Shown here in pieces: positions 16,601 through 30,100 of a stretch of 47,364 nucleotides of DNA. Numbering within the stretch: position 1 is the stretch's first letter; each line of letters starts with the position of its first letter. Made by a program: the position numbers and the translations under genes. The notes below the pieces were generated by a model. The model did no database searches and was not told where the DNA came from. It saw only the letters and a list, made by a program, of their open reading frames with translations. This DNA is from a virus: IMG/VR virus record IMGVR_UViG_3300021375_000049, positions 1 through 47,364 of that record. The stretch is one strand, 5' to 3'.

Positions 16601-18170
16601 GTCAAATGTGGATGTTGCAACACAAACTGGAAATTTAATATATACAGATTTAGAAAACCAAAATTACTTAAATGCTACAGATAGTAGTGGGAAAATATTT
16701 TTAGACAAAATAGTAATAAGTTATGAAAACTTTAAAGACAGGTTAGATAAAAACATAGATTGGCATATTACTGGAACTTATAAACAACCAGACGGATATA
16801 CAGATCCTTCTAAAGTTATAGTATCACCATATGATACTGATGATGATTTAGTGCCAGATAGACCACTACAATTTGCAGAATTTGTGGACTCTAATGATTT
16901 AGTATTTTTTGAACAATATGACGATTTCGATGGCTACACTTATGAAAAACCTTCTAAAGGAGAAATATTAGACTACAGAGGCGAAACTGTTTTAATTAGG
17001 GAAGACAACAACAATACATTAAGTCCAGATACATATAATAATCCTGTAACATTTACAAATACATCCTGGATTGTTGTAGATAATTATAATATGGTGACCT
17101 CTTACTTACAAAATGATACAACAAAATTATCTGGTGTTAAAGTATATGTTGTAGAAGAAGATAAAGTTTATATTATGACGCCTAACAGCACAAATGTAAG
17201 CCAAATAAGACCAGTACTTACATCTAAATATTCAGTTAAAAAAGGTAGAGGCGAAACCCAAAATACTTTACTTCCAGAAGCAACACCAATGGTTTTAAGA
17301 TGGAACCATGTTGCTGATAAAGATGTCAGAGTAGACCCTAGCATTAGTAATGTTATAGAAATGACTATTTTAACAAAAACATATAATACTGAAATAGACC
17401 AATTTTTAAATGTGGCAGGCACACCTTTTCCTGTACCACCTTCATCACAACAATTAAGTACGCAATTTAATAATCTTAATGAATTTAAGAGTGCAAGTGA
17501 TAGCATTATTTTTAAAAGTGCAAAATTTAAAAAATTATTTGGAAGTGATGCAGACGCAGAACTACAAGCAAAATTTAGAGTTGTTAAACTTAATGAAAAT
17601 ATAAGTGATAATGAAATTAAAACTAAAATAATTAAAACAATGAATACGTATTTCAATACTGCTAATTGGGACTTTGGCGAAACTTTTTACTTTACAGAAC
17701 TAAGTTCATATATTCATACCCAGATGGCTGGAGAAATAGGTAGTATAGTAATATTGGCAAAAAATAATAATGCCCAATTTGGAGATCTTTTTAGTGTTAA
17801 ACCAGAATCAAATGAACTTTTTATAAGCACAACAAAAGTTTCAGATATAGAAATTGTAAGTAAATTAACTAGAAATACAATATCAATAGAAGACACATCC
17901 AATGTGGTTGTGGCAAATGATGCAGTAGCATCGTCAGGTCCTTATGCTATTAACGGTTACTACCCATTATATGCTGATGAAGTTTTAGCAAATGCGGCTG
18001 GTACTGGTACTAGTCATATACATAGATTTTACGGACAAGTATTTTACATGCCAGATGGCTTAGTAATGAATAAAACAATGTTCCATGGTAATTATACAGG
18101 TACTATAGATAATAGTAGTAGTACAGATTCTAGCTCAAGTGGAAGTAGTTCAAGTGGAAGTGGATATTAA
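13689..18170 (+). CDS. gp6: gp6-like baseplate wedge protein, strongly enlarged
   Basis: The backbone of the baseplate wedge. The N-terminal 125 residues are typical gp6: YDFNTLRLSMVNYIKANYP, DYIESSEFIAIIELLAFVSQ, RMDLNSRENFLETAERRDSV and LARMLGYSPRRRIPASG. The C-terminal part (KLNENISDNEIKTKIIKTMN, then AGEIGSIVILAKNN) matches the gp6/J-type end. With 1493 residues it is more than twice T4 gp6 (660 aa). The added sequence lies in the middle (about 480-1150) and is beta-rich and Asn/Ser/Thr-rich, as in receptor or fibre modules. The protein ends in a serine-glycine tail. The stop shares a base with the next ATG (TAATG). Confidence 0.9.
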   Translation: MAYSERQNNLFASEDWKIAYKVFSNIDFTSYDFNTLRLSMVNYIKANYPENFNDYIESSEFIAIIELLAFVSQSLAFRMDLNSRENFLETAERRDSVFKLARMLGYSPRRRIPASGLAKITSISTNEPITDSLGNNLAGKPIFWADANNPDAYEQFITVLNNTLSTSNRFTSPAKDGTVSGIKTEIYRILKTIGSPLSFGFTSDVGGDTKKFEIVDADFYDQRYFYERHPDPVNSFGVIYRNDGKGQNSPDSGFFVLFKQGELGYRDFNFTAPLPNRVQDLAIPNVNNSDLWLQEIRTSGSIINKWTKIPNVVGQTVNFNAQQENTRNLYATESLPNDDVRLKFTDGNFGKIPTGLFRVYYRTSDGENYAIRPSNMASRNVVIPYENKQGQSYNLTVTFSLQSTVNNGLPTESLFNIKKNASQVYYTQNRMVSAQDYNVFPFSRSSNIQKLKAVNKTHAGHSRYIDINDPTGTIQNIELYGDDGYLYKEYNDSSFTTTISPNNTANNFVENTLPELLKNQGLNNFLYETARSEWVSYKNNSFDLETLDITWRPLPVANEGTIGYMTETSSVTSGGSESVLTNTYLTFKQIQENNFIKWVNPNDVADYKWVRIVREENAGLLTSGLSTAKGPWTLSASIPTGWKAHEIIVTLRKKLQGTEIISVQSQLENKKTFGLGYTPTYVSSTLLADSWYVIENENLDKTSNYDAIDTGKTTGNPIDSSWLLLFTFVPIDENSYKYDIKIRGENYVIQSNSEIKFYNINNVKVVDTNNKSNMDKISITTLNNKPGSTERFRWYNSNPSVDSLNDSWYSEETGAFTSPVSSSYSIGIPLRSRDTKWYDVGFQWESTFGIMRVPTNNTPTDVINLDTFVNDTKVTVNTYFDDGTAAALTSNVTIANNLGRISKIPGNITIPFTNTTFGYNIINSEGNVMYKQYNTGTLTTEIFHANSTGVTHSFGVGGATHNASSLGRLILSNVDVATQTGNLIYTDLENQNYLNATDSSGKIFLDKIVISYENFKDRLDKNIDWHITGTYKQPDGYTDPSKVIVSPYDTDDDLVPDRPLQFAEFVDSNDLVFFEQYDDFDGYTYEKPSKGEILDYRGETVLIREDNNNTLSPDTYNNPVTFTNTSWIVVDNYNMVTSYLQNDTTKLSGVKVYVVEEDKVYIMTPNSTNVSQIRPVLTSKYSVKKGRGETQNTLLPEATPMVLRWNHVADKDVRVDPSISNVIEMTILTKTYNTEIDQFLNVAGTPFPVPPSSQQLSTQFNNLNEFKSASDSIIFKSAKFKKLFGSDADAELQAKFRVVKLNENISDNEIKTKIIKTMNTYFNTANWDFGETFYFTELSSYIHTQMAGEIGSIVILAKNNNAQFGDLFSVKPESNELFISTTKVSDIEIVSKLTRNTISIEDTSNVVVANDAVASSGPYAINGYYPLYADEVLANAAGTGTSHIHRFYGQVFYMPDGLVMNKTMFHGNYTGTIDNSSSTDSSSSGSSSSGSGY

Positions 18171-21100
18171 TGGCTGATAAACTTTATAAAAAGTTACCAG
18201 AAGTATTGCAGACTACTGCTGTAAAGAATTTCTTTGACAGTACTGTAGAGCAACTGTTTAGTCCTGCTAATGTAGAAACAATAAATGGATTTATTGGTAA
18301 ACAGGATAGCGACCAGCATAATGTTTTAGGGACATTTATTAGAGAATCCACTGCAACTAGACATCACTATAGTTTAACACCTGCAATTAATACAATTAAC
18401 GCAAATACAGGTTTAAGTGAAAATTTTATTTTTTATGATGAGTTAGTAGATAACCTAAAAGTAAATGGTGTAAGCACATCTAATCATAACAGGCTTTTTA
18501 GTACAAACTATTCCTCTTTTTTACCACCAATAGATATTGATAAATTTATAAATTATCAGGAATATTTTTGGAGTAATAATGATTTAAGAGCAATTACCGT
18601 ATCTGGTTCATTAACTAGTCCTATAGATATAGATACTGATATAATAGGAAAAAAATCATTTGTATCTGCTAACAATGTAACATTGAAAAATGGCATGGTT
18701 ATAAACTTTTCAGGTGAATTTGTAATACCATCAAACAGATCAGGCATAGACTATTATGTTGACGGTGTTGGTACTTCTATACGTCTTATCCCTAGAAACC
18801 AAAATGTAGCATCAGGATATGCTACTGCTGTTTTAACTACATGGGATAATACTATTTTTACAGAATTAGATAGTAATGTAAAACATACAGCAGGAAATAT
18901 CACAAGTGTAAATATTGATAATCCCGGTATAGGATATTTAGAACCAGTTATATCTTTTACTGGTGCGAACACAACTTTAGCAACTGCAACAGCAAATTCT
19001 AATATAAGTGGTAGTATTACTGATGTTACTGTTACTGGAAATGGTACTGGATATAGTGCTCCTATAGGAATAACAATCTCTGGTACTGAAGTATTTACAA
19101 CACTTAATGTTGCAAATACAATGGTGTCGTTCTACAATGCAGATAAAAGTACTAAAAGATATTCATACAATAAAATTGCACTAGACGATAGTAGCAATAT
19201 TTTTATTGGCCAAAATGTTTTAATAAGTGGTACAGATAATACAACTGTAGAAAGTTTAACAAATACATCTATTGTGTCTATTGAAAATATTTCAAACAGT
19301 TTTGATTCAAGCAGGACTCCAGGCACATATACAACTTCTGGTAGCACTAGTGGTAGTGGTTCAGGACAGAATTTTAGAATAACTGTTTTTGATGAAACAG
19401 AAATACAAAATATTGTAAACATAGACGACCAAAAACCCACATGGAGTGGAAACGCAACAGTGGTTACGGCCAGAACAAATCTTACTAAAACAGGTTTAAA
19501 TGCTACAGGTGGTTCAGGCACAGGAGCAACATTTGATGTTGTATATGACGGAAGTCAAAATGTTACAGTTAGTATTAATAATGCTGGTAGTGGATATCGT
19601 AGAGCAGACTTACTCACAATAGCAGGTAATAACATAGACGGTGTAAGTGGTCCAAACTTAACATTTAATGTTTTTGAAATAGAAAAACCTCAAGGCATAC
19701 ATGAAGTAGGAAATATTACACTTAGTAACGCATCAATTTCAGATACATCATTTGTTGTGGACATGTTGGATGTACCCACAGCAGGAAACATAGCAACATC
19801 AGGTTCAGGAGATGACGCAATATTTAATGTGGCTATAAGTTCAGGTTCCGTTAGTGTTGATATATTAGATGGTGGTATAGACTTTTCTGAAGGAGATACT
19901 TTTACAATATATGGTAATCTTTTTGGAAGTGCAAACTCAGATACAATTACATTTACAATAGATAATGTTTTAGAGCCTGGTGATAGTTTTATTGAATTAA
20001 TAAATGGTGGTACAGGACATGCTGTTGGCGATACAATTACAATCACAGATGCACAACTGGGCTCCGGTGGTGGATCAGATTTAACATTTGATATTGCTAG
20101 AGAAGGTGACATATTAACAGTTTCTGAAGAAGTATTGTTAAATCAAGGTTCTAATTTAAGTCTAAAATTTAACGGCACAGGGTTTATAGCCACAGTCAGA
20201 ACAGACATGTACTCCTTTACATCCAATGCCAGTGGTACATTCACTTCTGGTATTTCGGATATGGCAATTAGTGGTGTAGACCCAAACACAGGAGACTATT
20301 ATTTAGGTGGTGCTCCTGACAGCTCAACTGATTATGGTTGGGATCTCGATAATGATGGAGATGGAGACGGTGATGCTGTTTGGGGTGGTAGAACATCTCA
20401 AGGAAATCCAGATTATAATGTTTTAAAAAGAGGCTCTGTAAACAGAAATATCTGGAGTAGGGTAAATTTTTGGCATCATAAACAAAATTATATTGATGCT
20501 GGAATGGACGTTCCTTCAAAAGAATATAGAGCAAAAAGACCAATTATAGAATTTGACCATGATATAGAACTATATAACCATGGTAAAAAATTTATTGGTG
20601 AGGTTTTAGTAGTTGAACCGGTAAGACAAAAATCAGACATCGAAGGACAAGCAGTAAGTATATTAATTGATGGTTCACCATTACCTGTTGGCGGTACTAT
20701 TATTTTTCCAAATGAAACAGCAACTATTTCTAAATACATTTATAAAGTAAGTCACTCTAACGCAAGTATATCGTTATCAAGAGTTGCAAATTTAAATGAA
20801 AATCCTGTAAATGCAGTAGATGGTGATGCAGATTTTGTTGCTCTAGAGTTTACTGAGGGAGATGTAGTAAACATTAAAGCAGGTGAGCAAAACATAGGTT
20901 CTGAATGGTATTGGAAAGATAATATTTTACAAAAAGCTCAACAAAAATTAAACTTACATCAAGCACCATTATTTAATATATACAATGATGAAGGAAACTT
21001 TTTAGGTGATACAGATACGTATACAAATACAGATTTTGTAGGAAACAAAATATTTAATTACAAAATTGGTAGCGGTGCAAAAGACACTATTTTAAATACT

Positions 21101-24100
21101 AGTTTATCCTTTAAGCAGTATTATAACTCTAGTGAAATACAATTTGAAAATTTTCTAGAAACAGAAAATGTAAAATACTTAAAAGATAATATCAGCACTA
21201 CTGTACCAGGATATTATTATTATAAAAAAGATAAAACATCACCGGAATTCCATAATTTATGGAAGGAAGGCCAAAATAAGTCAAAACAAAACATTAATAC
21301 TTTTTATTATATAGATAGATTTAATCTTGATAATAAAGACTTAAATTATTTTATTGGTTGTGAACCTAAAGTAAATAATAATTATCCATCAGGCTATGAA
21401 ATTACTGTAAAAATTAATGACAAAATTGTATCAAATTATGCGTATACACAAAAAGGCTTAATAAAATTTGACAGTTTTGATTTTAAACAGGATGACGTGA
21501 TAGAAATATCTGCTTACACAGATAATAACATCATTTCAGAAAGGACAATAAGTAAATATGAGTTACCATTATCTTGGGATCATAATACGCAAAAATTTGA
21601 TATTGAAAATATTTCTAAACCTGAATTTTTAGAACATTTTTCTAACTATGTAAAAAATACATCTGGACTTATAGGCGAGTCTCTAGGTTCAAATAATTTT
21701 AAAGATCTATCAACCAATCCATCTGATGCTTTAGACATTGTTAAAACAGATGAAGACCTAATTTTAGGATCTTTTCTTTTAAATGATAGTTCATATAATT
21801 TACAAGATGCTATAAATTTTTGTCATAAAGAATATGTGGCGTACAAAAATAGATTAATTTCAGAAATACAAAAATATTTTAATAGTACTGATACTAGTGA
21901 TTTAACAAACGAATTTATTCTAGATAAAGTTTTACAAAATGTAATATCATTTAGTGTAGGTAAAGATGTGTTCCAAAGAACATATACTATACCGTTTGGT
22001 GACAACTATGTTACTGAAGAAAAAATTATTAATACACTAAATGACACCAGTTTCACCCCAACAAAATATATAGATCTTAGTAAGATAGAAAATAGTATAT
22101 TAGTTTATAAAGTGACAGGCACACAGACTGATCTACTTGAAATAGACAAAGATTATACTATAAGTTCTACAACAACAAGTAATACATTTACTCCAACATC
22201 TAGTTTAAATTTACAATTAGCAGACAGGCTAATATTTAAAATATATGATAAAGAACGTGATAGTGCTGAATGCCCTGCAACGCCTAGTGTGTTGGGACTA
22301 TATCCTTTAACACAACCGGTTATAGAAACAGATAATAGTTTTCAAACACCTATTGAGGTTGTAATAGGCCATGATGGTAGTAAAACACCTACTGTAGGAA
22401 ATAAACTGGATGAGATATTACTAGAATTTGAAACCAGAATATATAATAGTGCTAAAAAAGAATTTAGAGATGCAAATAGTTTACCAGAACTAAATGTGTT
22501 TAGTGTAAGAGCAGGTAAATTTAGAGATACCAACTTCACAAACAATGAATGGTATGACTTAATGCGTACTAATTTTAATACTTGGAATATTAAAAATAAT
22601 ACTGACTTTGTAACAAATGAGTTTTATGACAGTAATAATGAATGGACATGGAATTATAGATCTGCATCGGCTATACCAGGACATTGGAGAGGTTGGTACG
22701 AATATTATTACGATACTGTAAGGCCTAATACTAATCCATGGGAAATGTTAGGGTTTACTGAAAAACCTACTTGGTGGGACACTCAGTACATAACAACTAC
22801 ATATACAGATTACAGCAGTAACAATACTCCTATGTGGGAAGATTTAGAACTTGGATTAATTAGGCAAGGCCCTAGAGAAAATCTAAGTGGTAATGAATAT
22901 AAAGATTTAGAAAATAATCCATGTGCTAGACCTGGTTTGAAAGATGTTTTACCAGTAGACAGCAGTGGTAATCTAAAATCTCCTTATGATATTGACAGCA
23001 CTGGTGCTACAACCATTACTAAAACATATAATGAAACCGTTTCTAACACTAGTTTAGATTATAAAACCACTAGTTACTTAGTAACTGACGGTTTAAGTGT
23101 TTATTTTGATAGTTCTAATGTTTATGTAAGTAGTAAAAATATTTCAAATTACAGTATAGACAAAATTGGGACACTTGCTGGAGAACAGCCAATAAAATCA
23201 ATTACATCAGCATACAGCATACCACAAGTAAATTTAAATTCAATTACCTTATCTAATACCAGTATGCAAAATGGCGCAACAGGTGTTTTGACTAATGGAC
23301 AGCCTATTTATAACCCTTCTAATGCAACATCGTTTGAGGGTGATGGTAACTGGACATATAATGCAGGATTTTTAGAGAAACAGGCAAGAGAAGAGGGTAT
23401 AATTGCTCATACTGACAATAACGGGCTTGTTCATACACATGTTCCTACAGTGGAAATGAGTAACACAGAAGTGTGGGGTAATAGCACTACACACTCTGGT
23501 ATTGTTGGCTGGGCATTTGATGGATTACCAATTTATGGACCATATGGTTACAGTTCATATCATGCAAATGGTAGTGTAAATGATAATAGCATTACAAATG
23601 TAAAAAGCAGTTTTGAACTAAAGCCTGGTTCAAGAAGTAGCCACCCAGGAGGTACTCACACAGGATTATTCCTTGAAGACTATCAGTATAGTGCTAGTTT
23701 GGCCTCACAGAACGGCACAGCAGGTAAATTTAATACAAGATATGGTACTACACCTGAATCTCCAAGCACACCTATTAGATTTTATGTCACTACAATAGAC
23801 GATAATGGTGAACCTATGTTCCCTTATGCTGTTGGTGGCGGTACCAAAACAGATAATACCTATAATGGCGAGTATTATGCTACACCTCAAGACCTAAGTA
23901 ACAATAGAAAAGGTATAGCACCAACACCTTCCAGTGTAACCACTGCAATTAGAAGTACTTATACAGAAACACAAACAAATGATGGCAGTATAAACGAAAT
24001 ATGGAGATTTGGAGATGGTGCACCAGTAGAAAATGCTTGGAAATATAGTTCATCGTACCCATTTGCAGTAGTATTAGCATTATTTTTATCCAAACCAGGA

Positions 24101-27100
24101 AAATTTGCTAGAGCATTTGCAGACCCAACTGCTTTAATTAACACAAAATTAGGTCCTAAATCTTTTAGGGTAGAAAAAAGTTCTAGAAAAACATGGAACT
24201 ACAAAAACCAAGACCATTTTAAAATTCATGGCACATATGATGAGAATAGAAACTTTATTACTAATATAGGGTACTCGCAATTTATTAGATCTTGGCTAAA
24301 ATTCCAAAACTATGATGTTACAACTAATTTTAAAGATGTACTTACTACATTAAATACTAAAATATCACATAGAATGGCTGGATTTGTTGATGGTGATACT
24401 GCTACAGTAAAAACAGACCAATTTAGTACAACAGGTAATGCTTCTAGCATTATAATACCTGTAGAAAACAGACAATTAAGTATTCATGACAGTGGAAACA
24501 AGACAAGAAATAATTATACAGGTGTAATTATTGAAAAAACTTTAAACGGATACAAAGTTAAAGGGTATGACCCAACATTATTATATTTTAACATACTTGA
24601 AAGTGACAAAACGCAAGAAAAACAATCCATTACTAGGGGTGGTAAGCCAGTATCGTATACAAATTGGCAATCTAACAAATATTATCCACTAGGTACAATA
24701 GTAAACTATTTAGGTGCTTATTATAAAGCAAAAATTAATGTTCCTGAAAATAGTTCTTTTGTTTCTAGTCAGTGGGACCGATTACCCTCACTACCACAAG
24801 AAGGCGGAGCAACTGGAATAATTTATAATAGGTCTACAGGGATAGAAAAACGTGTAGATTACGGAAAAGAGTATACTTCAGATCAAGATGTTTTTGATCT
24901 ACTTGTTAGCATAGGAAGATACCAAAAATCTATTGGATATGATTTTGGTGACTATGATGAATCTATTAATAGTGTCAAAGACTGGGTTTATGCGGCGGAA
25001 CAATTCTTATTCTGGGTCACAGGCGGTTGGGAAATAGGAAACACGTTAGAACTTTCACCTTGTGCAGGTAGAATTATATTCTCTAAAGAACAAGAAGCAA
25101 TTTCAGAGATTAAAAGGTTAGATAGAGGTCAATTTAGTATTTTAGACCAAGATAGTTCTGTTATAGACCCTAAAGAATGCGATATTATAAGAGAAGGCAA
25201 TAATTTTGAAATACGTCCTCCAGTAGGAAAACAAATTTTTAGTATAACACTTTTTACAAAGCAAATAGAACATATTTTAAGTATAGATAATATATCAGAC
25301 TTTAATGATACTTATTATAATGACTTAATAAATCAAAGAATTAGACGTATAAAAATTAAAGGTAGAAGAACATTAGGCTGGGAAGGACGTCTTAGTTCAG
25401 AAGGATTTATTATTGATGGTCCTGAATTACAACCTAACCTGGATAATATTACAGCCACAATGGCAAATTATCATAATATTGGTTTTATACCAGTAGATAA
25501 ACAAATATACAATGCATCAAGAAGTTTAATAGGTTTTTCAAACAAAAAATACTTAACAGAACTAGGTATAGACGATGACGATCAAGTAGAATTTTACAAA
25601 GGAATGATCCAATCTAAAGGTACCCTTAACTCTATAAGTAAAATTTTAAACAGTAATGCTATTGTTCAAGGAAATGTAAACATTTATGATGAATGGGCTC
25701 TAAAAGCAGGCTCGTTTGGTGATCTAGACAATAATCAAAGTATAGAACTTAAACTATCAAAACAAGATATTGTACAGGATCCGCAACTGTTCACATTAGA
25801 ATTTCCAGAAGATATAACTGGATTAGTAAAAGAAATAGTAATTACAGAAAGAAATGCCAGTTATTATGAAACACCATTAATAGAATTAGGTGTTCCAAGT
25901 ACATCGCCTAAAAAACAAGCAACAGCAGTAGCGACATTAAGCTCTGATGGCACAATAAACAGTATAAGTATTACAGAGCCTGGTTCAGGATATGTGCAAG
26001 AAAATACTACTCTAACAGTTTTAGCATCTAATCTAAATGTTACTAGTAATACATATACATTTAATTATGTGTCTGCTGTAAGCACAGGTTTATTCCCACA
26101 GGCAAACACAACAGGTATTGCTAATATAACAATAATAGACCATTTTGCTAGTAACACATCTGCACAAACTATAGATTTAAGTAGTGCAACAGAAGTAGCA
26201 AATGTTGTAACAGCAATTAATAGTCAAGGTGTTACGAATGCTAATATAGTTGCTACATCAATAGAAACATATAATGCAAGTTCAAATACTAGCAGTTTTG
26301 TATTACAGATTACAGGTTCAGATTTTAGTTTAGGTGGTTCAGGACTAGCAAATTTAAATTTAGCAACACAAAGGTATCAACCTAGACAAAGATTTGGCTT
26401 TACTATTGCTAATAACACTACAGTTGACAACGTTATTGTATCAGTAGACAGTACAGTAGTTCCAAGAGTTGAAGGAAACGTAACTTATTGGGAATACGAT
26501 GCTGGAGACAGATTTGGTACAACTACATCAACATTAACAACCAGTGGAACATATGATGTGAACATAGCATCTTTAACTGGAATGATAAATTCTAGCAGTA
26601 TTCTTGCAAACGAAAACACAGCTCTAGTTGAAGGAATTTATCCATATGTTGATGTTTATGTAAATGGTACAAAACTAGAAAATACAGTAGACCAAAATCA
26701 ATATTCAATACCTAATAACACTACTGTACGAATTTTAGATGTAACTAATTTAGAAGAAGGTAATATTGCTCCTAATTCCAACATTTATATTGTGGAAAAA
26801 GCAACTATAGACTTTACTGATGACTATCAGGGAGATGTCCCAGCAAGTAATTTAAGTATTAAAGTTCAAAGTAATGAAGGTTTTAGTGTACAAATAGCAA
26901 GTAAAAGAATTTATGATATTACACCTGATATAAAAAATGATGAAATTATTACTATAGATATAGATGATAAACACAGGTTCCTAAAAAAACCTGCAGGTAT
27001 AAGAACAAACGAAATTTGGCCATTAGTATCTAATGTAGACTATACAGGAGTAAAAGATACAGACTTTACAAAAATACCAAATGCAGGTTACGTAGACAGA

Positions 27101-30100
27101 AGACATGTAAATTATCAGAGCTTCGGTGTAATTGACATGCCAGCTCTATTTGGGCCGGACAGAGTATACAAGCCTAGTAAAAATGAATTAATTCATATAG
27201 CCAAAAGTGATAACGATGATTGGAATGTCTACAAACTCAGAGAACCAAAAGATTTAGGCGTAACTTTTGTAGAACAAGACGGTACTCCAGGAGCATATTT
27301 ATATACTACTGCTGACTTATTTGATTATGTTGATAGTAACCAATTACAACAAACAGATTTATCTAGATTCCTTGATTATACTCTCGTATTAAAACAAGCA
27401 AGAACATCAGAAGATGTAGTATTATGGACTAACCAAGAAGTTGTTGATAAAAAGTCTGCACTTATAAGAGACTTTGGTGCTATAACAATGCTACAAGCAA
27501 ACATAGATACTATAGGTGTAGGTGCGTCTTCACCTTTTTATAATAACTTTAGTAATATTTCTCCAGCAACAAGAGCTAAAATAGTTGGAGATGTTATACA
27601 AGCAGATGCTAATGGCACAGTAACTATGACAGCAAATGGTGGTAGCACTATACAAAACGGTGACAAACTATTACTTATAGACCCGTTGCATACTGAGGTT
27701 ACACACTCTGCAAATAGTTTATTACATTCAGATACAGCGAATGCTACATCTGGAAGTGCTAATGCAATTTTTGATAGTAAAATAACTATTACAGCAAGTG
27801 ACCCAGCAAACGTTAATAATATTGTGAGTAATATCACAATGATTGATTTATCGTTCTCAGGTAGTAACGTTGGTGACTTTACAGTTGATGAGGTTACTGA
27901 TATTAGGTATACAGCAAGTAATGTTGATTACGTGGCTGGTACATTTGACATACAGACAGACGACACAGTATTCCAATCTTATTTTGGTAATATAGCAAAT
28001 ACAACTATTACTGGTGTAACAAATTCATTAACAAGTATAGAATTTACAGTTCATGAACACAGTAACGTACATTTACAGACTGTGACAGCAAGTAACGTAA
28101 ATTTAAACAACGGTACTTATACGTTTAATCAGAGTAATGTTACTGCTAATGCAAGTAACATAGTAGGTAGACTACTTACAAAATGTGAACTTACTGTTCT
28201 TGACCATGGTTTTTATACAGGTGAAATTGTTAAAGTACTATCAAACAACATAAGAGGATATTACCAAGTTGAATCAGCAACGCAAGATGCATTTGTAATT
28301 AATGCACCGTATCATGCAAATCTAGATGTAACAGGACAAGTGTTGTCTAGAGGTTTACATATTAAAACTTCTGAACCGCATAACTTACCAGTGGGCTACA
28401 ATGGTAAACGTGTAATGATACACCAATCACAAAATCCATATTACAACCAAACATTTAACGTAGGATATGTAAAAAACGATACAGAAATTATAGTTGAAGA
28501 TGTATTTGCCTGGAATGCCACAGAAGATGATGTATCACCAACCTTTAATGCAACTGTAAATGGTGCAGTTGTAGATTCAAATTCAGTAAAACTCACTAGC
28601 CCACCAATAGAAATTGGCAGAAGATTTATTGTAACAGGAACAGGTATTACAGAAAGAGTTAGAGTAACTGACATCAGTAAAATGAATGTTACTGGTGTTA
28701 TTAAATTAGATAAAAAAGTTACATTAGATGATAGTACTGTATTGTCATTTGAAAAAGAATGTGTACTTACAACTTTAGACCATGACGTAATAAAATTAAA
28801 TAATACAAGTTTCAGAATAGATGACATAACAACACCGCAAGGTATTGTGGAATCTTTAAACAATACTCAGGCCGTAAAAGCAGGATTGGTAAACAAAAAA
28901 GGTAATACATTTGGTTTAGGTATACCAATGCTGAAAAAACCATACTTACCTGATGGTACTCCATACAGAGCATATGCAGGTAAAACACCTTACGTAAGAA
29001 ATGAAGAAGTAGACGCAAACTTATCCGCTGGTATGGATAAAATGGGACATATTAAGATTAAAAATCCACAAAATGCAGGATACAAACCATTTAATAAAGG
29101 CGCAGTAACAAGTTATATAGATCGTGGAACTGGATTCGAAGTCGACACTTCTCAAGGATTCGGAAATAGATCCCCATATGATAATTACGTGGCTAATCCA
29201 CAATACTTTGGTACTGGTGGTAACGTAGTAGACGGTCCTGATGTAAATGTGGGACAAACGTATAGTAATCAGGGACCTATTAATAATGGTGTAATAGATG
29301 TTCCAGTGTACACACCTAAAATTAACCAAAATATAGCACTAAACGATAATGGTCCAGGTACTCCAATATTTACAGGACAGGCTCTACAGGGTGCTCCAGA
29401 AAAACGTTGTGGACCAGATGCATGTGCCTCAACAAACAGAGCAGGAAGAGGAATACCACATTCTGTAATTAAAAATAACGGACCTATTACCTGGAATTCA
29501 CAAAACTGTGGTATAGAAAGTACAGGAACAATATCAGTATCGGGTACAGTAACAGGAACAGGCCATGGAAAAAGAAGTTGGACTAGTGGCTATTCAGGTT
29601 ATTATGGCCCTACAGGACAAACAGGTGGTACAGCTCTAGACTTTAGGAAAAGAGCTATTGCTGGTGCTCTTACATGGTCAGATAATGGTAGTACTCAGAG
29701 TTTCCAGGTACCATTTAAAGTAACAGAAAATGGTAAAATTTATGTACATGGTTATCAATCTGGTAAGGGTTTATTTGGTACTCATGGAGGACGAGATACA
29801 ACTTTTATCTCAGTAAGTGTAGTATCAGGTAATGCGACTATAGTAGGGTCGGGCACAGTAAAATGTAAGTATATGGGCGAAGGGTATCAACCTGCAAGTG
29901 GTGTAGGTGGTGTCATAGAAGTAGACATGTTAGCAGACTCAGAAATTTTAATCACAGGCACATGTAAAGGTGGAAGTAATCACTGGCATGGTTGTGAGAT
30001 GCATGTATCAGGAAAAAGAGATGGTCTTAATAAACAAAGTGAAAGAATTGTTGTAGGAGAAAACAATACAAGTACACAAACAGGTACACAATCAGGTAAT

